From Bacillota bacterium (GTDB taxonomy: Bacteria > Bacillota > Clostridia > Oscillospirales > Oscillospiraceae): DNA of 6,834 bases. The stretch covers positions 1 to 6,834 of the forward strand of contig WQUU01000076.1 of assembly GCA_009781925.1 (NCBI GenBank). The letters are read 5' to 3'. Made by a program: the position numbers and the translations under genes. Positions 6,772-6,834 of the stretch are shown one piece after another (the first letter of the stretch is position 1; every line of letters starts with the position of its first letter). Below the pieces are notes generated by a model. The model searched no databases. It was not told the DNA's origin and was given only the letters and a program-made list of their open reading frames with translations.

Positions 6772-6834
6772 GCCATCTGGTCGCGGGCCTTCAATTCCTC
6801 CGTCACGCCCTGGGCCGCCGCCATCTGCGCGGTC
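6699..6834 (-). CDS. C-terminal end of an upstream gene, product unknown (partial)
   Basis: The minus-strand frame that enters at the window edge reads 44 codons and stops at TAA (6701-6699). Its last residues include RRSAEEAILAELIYS. The visible part is rich in Ala, Glu, Arg and Met and looks helical; there is no recognisable catalytic motif, signal peptide or membrane segment. The sequence looks like real protein, unlike the other frame across the same bases, which gives Gly/Arg/Pro-rich text. The stop falls inside the longest reading of the giant downstream gene, so the two open frames overlap by 73 bases, or are 50 bases apart if the giant gene starts at 6648. In sequences of this family that I recall, similar helical text can run straight into the giant protein, so this could be a detached N-terminal domain rather than a separate gene. 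Function cannot be assigned from 44 residues. Confidence 0.6.
   Translation of the reverse strand, partial: TAQMAAAQGVTEELKARDQMAWVGRMNNIRRSAEEAILAELIYS

Noticed and set aside
1..6834. CRISPR array, tRNA or rRNA gene, insertion sequence or attachment site
   Set aside because: Coding sequence fills the window; I saw no regularly spaced repeats, cloverleaf, transposase text or terminal inverted repeats.

Overview
The window is almost entirely one very large minus-strand gene, flanked by the ends of two neighbours on the same strand. Reading in the minus direction (from position 6834 down to 1) it holds: (i) the last 44 codons of an unrecognised gene; (ii) a giant protein of up to 2228 residues joining an N6-adenine-type DNA methyltransferase fold to a Snf2-like superfamily 2 helicase; (iii) the first 29 codons of a primase-like replication protein, whose ATG overlaps the giant gene's TGA and which has a strong ribosome binding site.

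The giant protein resembles the large 'SNF2-related / N-6 DNA methylase' proteins that I know from integrative and conjugative elements of gut Clostridia (Tn1549/CTn-like elements). In general architecture it also resembles the phage P1 antirestriction protein DarB. With the GC-rich composition and clean Shine-Dalgarno signal, this suggests a conjugative or mobilizable element in a Bacillota (Clostridia) host. No integrase, relaxase or other transfer gene lies in the window, so the element assignment rests on family resemblance. A reasonable inference is that the protein acts on element DNA during or after transfer (protection or remodelling), next to a replication function.

By region: 6834-6699 is the C-terminus of the upstream gene. 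From 6771 to about 5210 lies a lower-GC N-terminal module of unknown function, containing one of two related small domains. From 5211 to 4882 is a Pro/Glu-rich linker followed by the second small domain. From 4881 to 4042 is the methyltransferase, with a canonical SAM-binding motif. From 4041 to 2575 is a conserved middle region. From 2574 to 892 is the helicase with all main motifs, and from 891 to 85 a C-terminal region with coiled coils. From 88 to 1 is the start of the primase-like gene. There is no non-coding stretch over 300 bases.

The points most worth a second look lie at the 5' end of the giant gene: a join in which plausible coding sequence passes from one frame to another at the upstream stop codon, a long inverted repeat with a T-run that overlaps a candidate ATG, and a compositional island covering the N-terminal module. 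I found no CRISPR array, RNA gene or insertion sequence. No new stand-alone system is evident.
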